Assembly (NCBI GenBank): GCA_934365945.1
Contig: CAKRNE010000003.1
Span: forward strand, 1-64,000
DNA from: an uncultured Agathobacter sp.
Lineage (GTDB): Bacteria; Bacillota; Clostridia; Lachnospirales; Lachnospiraceae
Direction of reading: 5' to 3'
DNA length: 64,000 nucleotides
Position 1 is the first letter of the stretch. Every line of letters starts with the position of its first letter. The notes under the pieces were generated by a model. It made no database searches and was not told the origin of the DNA. It saw nothing but the letters and a program-made list of their open reading frames with translations. Shown here piece by piece: positions 63,483 to 64,000 of the stretch. A program made the translations under genes and the position numbers.

Positions 63483-63773
63483 CTATTTCATTGGAACAAT
63501 CTGCAATGTTTTTCCTAATGAATTTAAAATTTTTAATACTGTAGAGAGCTGTGGGTCTGACGTTCCGTTTTCCATTCTTGAAATCACAGGCTGCTTAATT
63601 CCACTCATTGCTTCAAGTTGCTTTTGCGTTATCCCATTTTCCTCTCTTGCTTTTATCATCTCATTAATGATTGCAACACGAACTTCACTTTCCGCAATCT
63701 CTTCTGATGTAAATAATTGTTTTTCAAGTTCATCCCATGAAGAACCTTTTGGATTAATCTTTGATTTACTCAT
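63483..63773 (-). CDS. HigA-like antitoxin, XRE family, 96 aa
   Basis: HTH in GITQKQLEAMSGIKQPVISR then MENGTSDPQLSTVLKILNSL. The ATG at 63773 follows AAGGAG by 8 nt and shares ATGAGTAA with the stop of the toxin gene. It lies downstream of the toxin, the HigBA order, and should bind and silence it. Confidence 0.9.
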   Translation of the reverse strand: MSKSKINPKGSSWDELEKQLFTSEEIAESEVRVAIINEMIKAREENGITQKQLEAMSGIKQPVISRMENGTSDPQLSTVLKILNSLGKTLQIVPMK

Positions 63774-64000
63774 TTTCATTACTCCTTTCTAAATAATCCT
63801 TCATAAGTTTATTAGCCTTTTTTATTTCTCTTAGAGGTGTTTTCTGTGTTTTTTTATGAAACTGCGATAACAAAATAATATCATTACCGTTATATGCAAA
63901 AAACAATATTCTATCCTTTAGCGGTCTTAATTCCCACAGTTCACCATCTAAATGGCGTACAAAAGGCATTCCGGCTCTGGTTCCATTTTCTCTTAAAATA
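63766..64000 (-). CDS. HigB/RelE-like toxin, partial at window edge
   Basis: The visible residues (ENGTRAGMPFVRHLDGELWE then LRPLKDRILFFAYNGND) match phage Gp49-type HigB proteins, mRNA-cleaving RelE-fold toxins, including the conserved 'hLdG.LwElR' segment. The frame stays open through 64000, so the start is outside the window; the apparent first Met is internal. Confidence 0.85.
   Translation of the reverse strand, partial: ILRENGTRAGMPFVRHLDGELWELRPLKDRILFFAYNGNDIILLSQFHKKTQKTPLREIKKANKLMKDYLERSNENE

Overview
The window looks like the chromosome of a Lachnospiraceae-type Clostridium (Agathobacter/Roseburia-like; this placement is inference). The host genes have Gram-positive SD sequences, a single-chain glycyl-tRNA synthetase, a class C sortase pilus operon and an ATP/PPi-type pyruvate phosphate dikinase. 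Almost everything is on the minus strand, so transcription runs mostly right to left.

Region 1 (about 0.36-27.6 kb) is an AT-rich integrated element of about 27 kb. It appears to be inserted into the 3' end of ppdK. A displaced ppdK 3' end, including stop codon and terminator, lies at its left edge (positions 183-394). The functional ppdK 3' end lies at its right edge, and the two share a 17-bp identical core. A large serine recombinase sits just inside the left edge and a small tyrosine recombinase lies about 4 kb further in. The cargo is unusual. It includes two DUF262 (GmrS-N-like, DGQQR-type) proteins without the usual HNH partner domain, a Dam-like adenine methyltransferase and a paralogue whose motifs I and IV are destroyed, a TPR-NucS/PD-(D/E)XK fusion, a degenerate HNH/NUMOD-like protein, DUF3846 and DUF4314 proteins, an XRE regulator, a double MerR-type HTH protein and many unrecognised small proteins in tightly overlapping operons. 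I see no relaxase, conjugation, capsid or replication-initiator gene. Two halves of the element (11.4-15.6 kb and 17.9-27.4 kb) look like a duplicated module: DUF262 plus methyltransferase-fold protein, with the smaller half catalytically dead. Noncoding DNA at 12.8-13.9 kb holds four copies of a roughly 95-bp block, and 15.7-16.9 kb is gene-free and rich in hairpins.

Region 2 (27.6-43.0 kb) is host DNA: ppdK, then a ten-gene surface-structure operon. From promoter to end it encodes a small coiled-coil protein, a signal peptidase I with a long repeat-bearing N-terminal extension, a giant LPETG tip adhesin, an LPSTG major pilin, a class C sortase, a minor pilin-like protein, two TasA/CalY-like secreted proteins, a KTGD-anchored protein and a MucBP/Gly-Ala-repeat membrane protein.

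Region 3 (43.1-51.1 kb) is housekeeping: glyS, a lipoprotein, recO, era, an M16C metallopeptidase and an MscS channel. Region 4 (51.2-58.4 kb) is an amino-acid operon leuB-ilvD-ilvB-serC-serA behind one recognisable promoter overlapped by tandem 16-bp repeats. Region 5 (58.4-64 kb) has yajC, tgt, an intracellular GH13 amylase, a 270-bp imperfect palindrome, aroC on the plus strand, and a HigBA-like toxin-antitoxin pair cut by the window edge.
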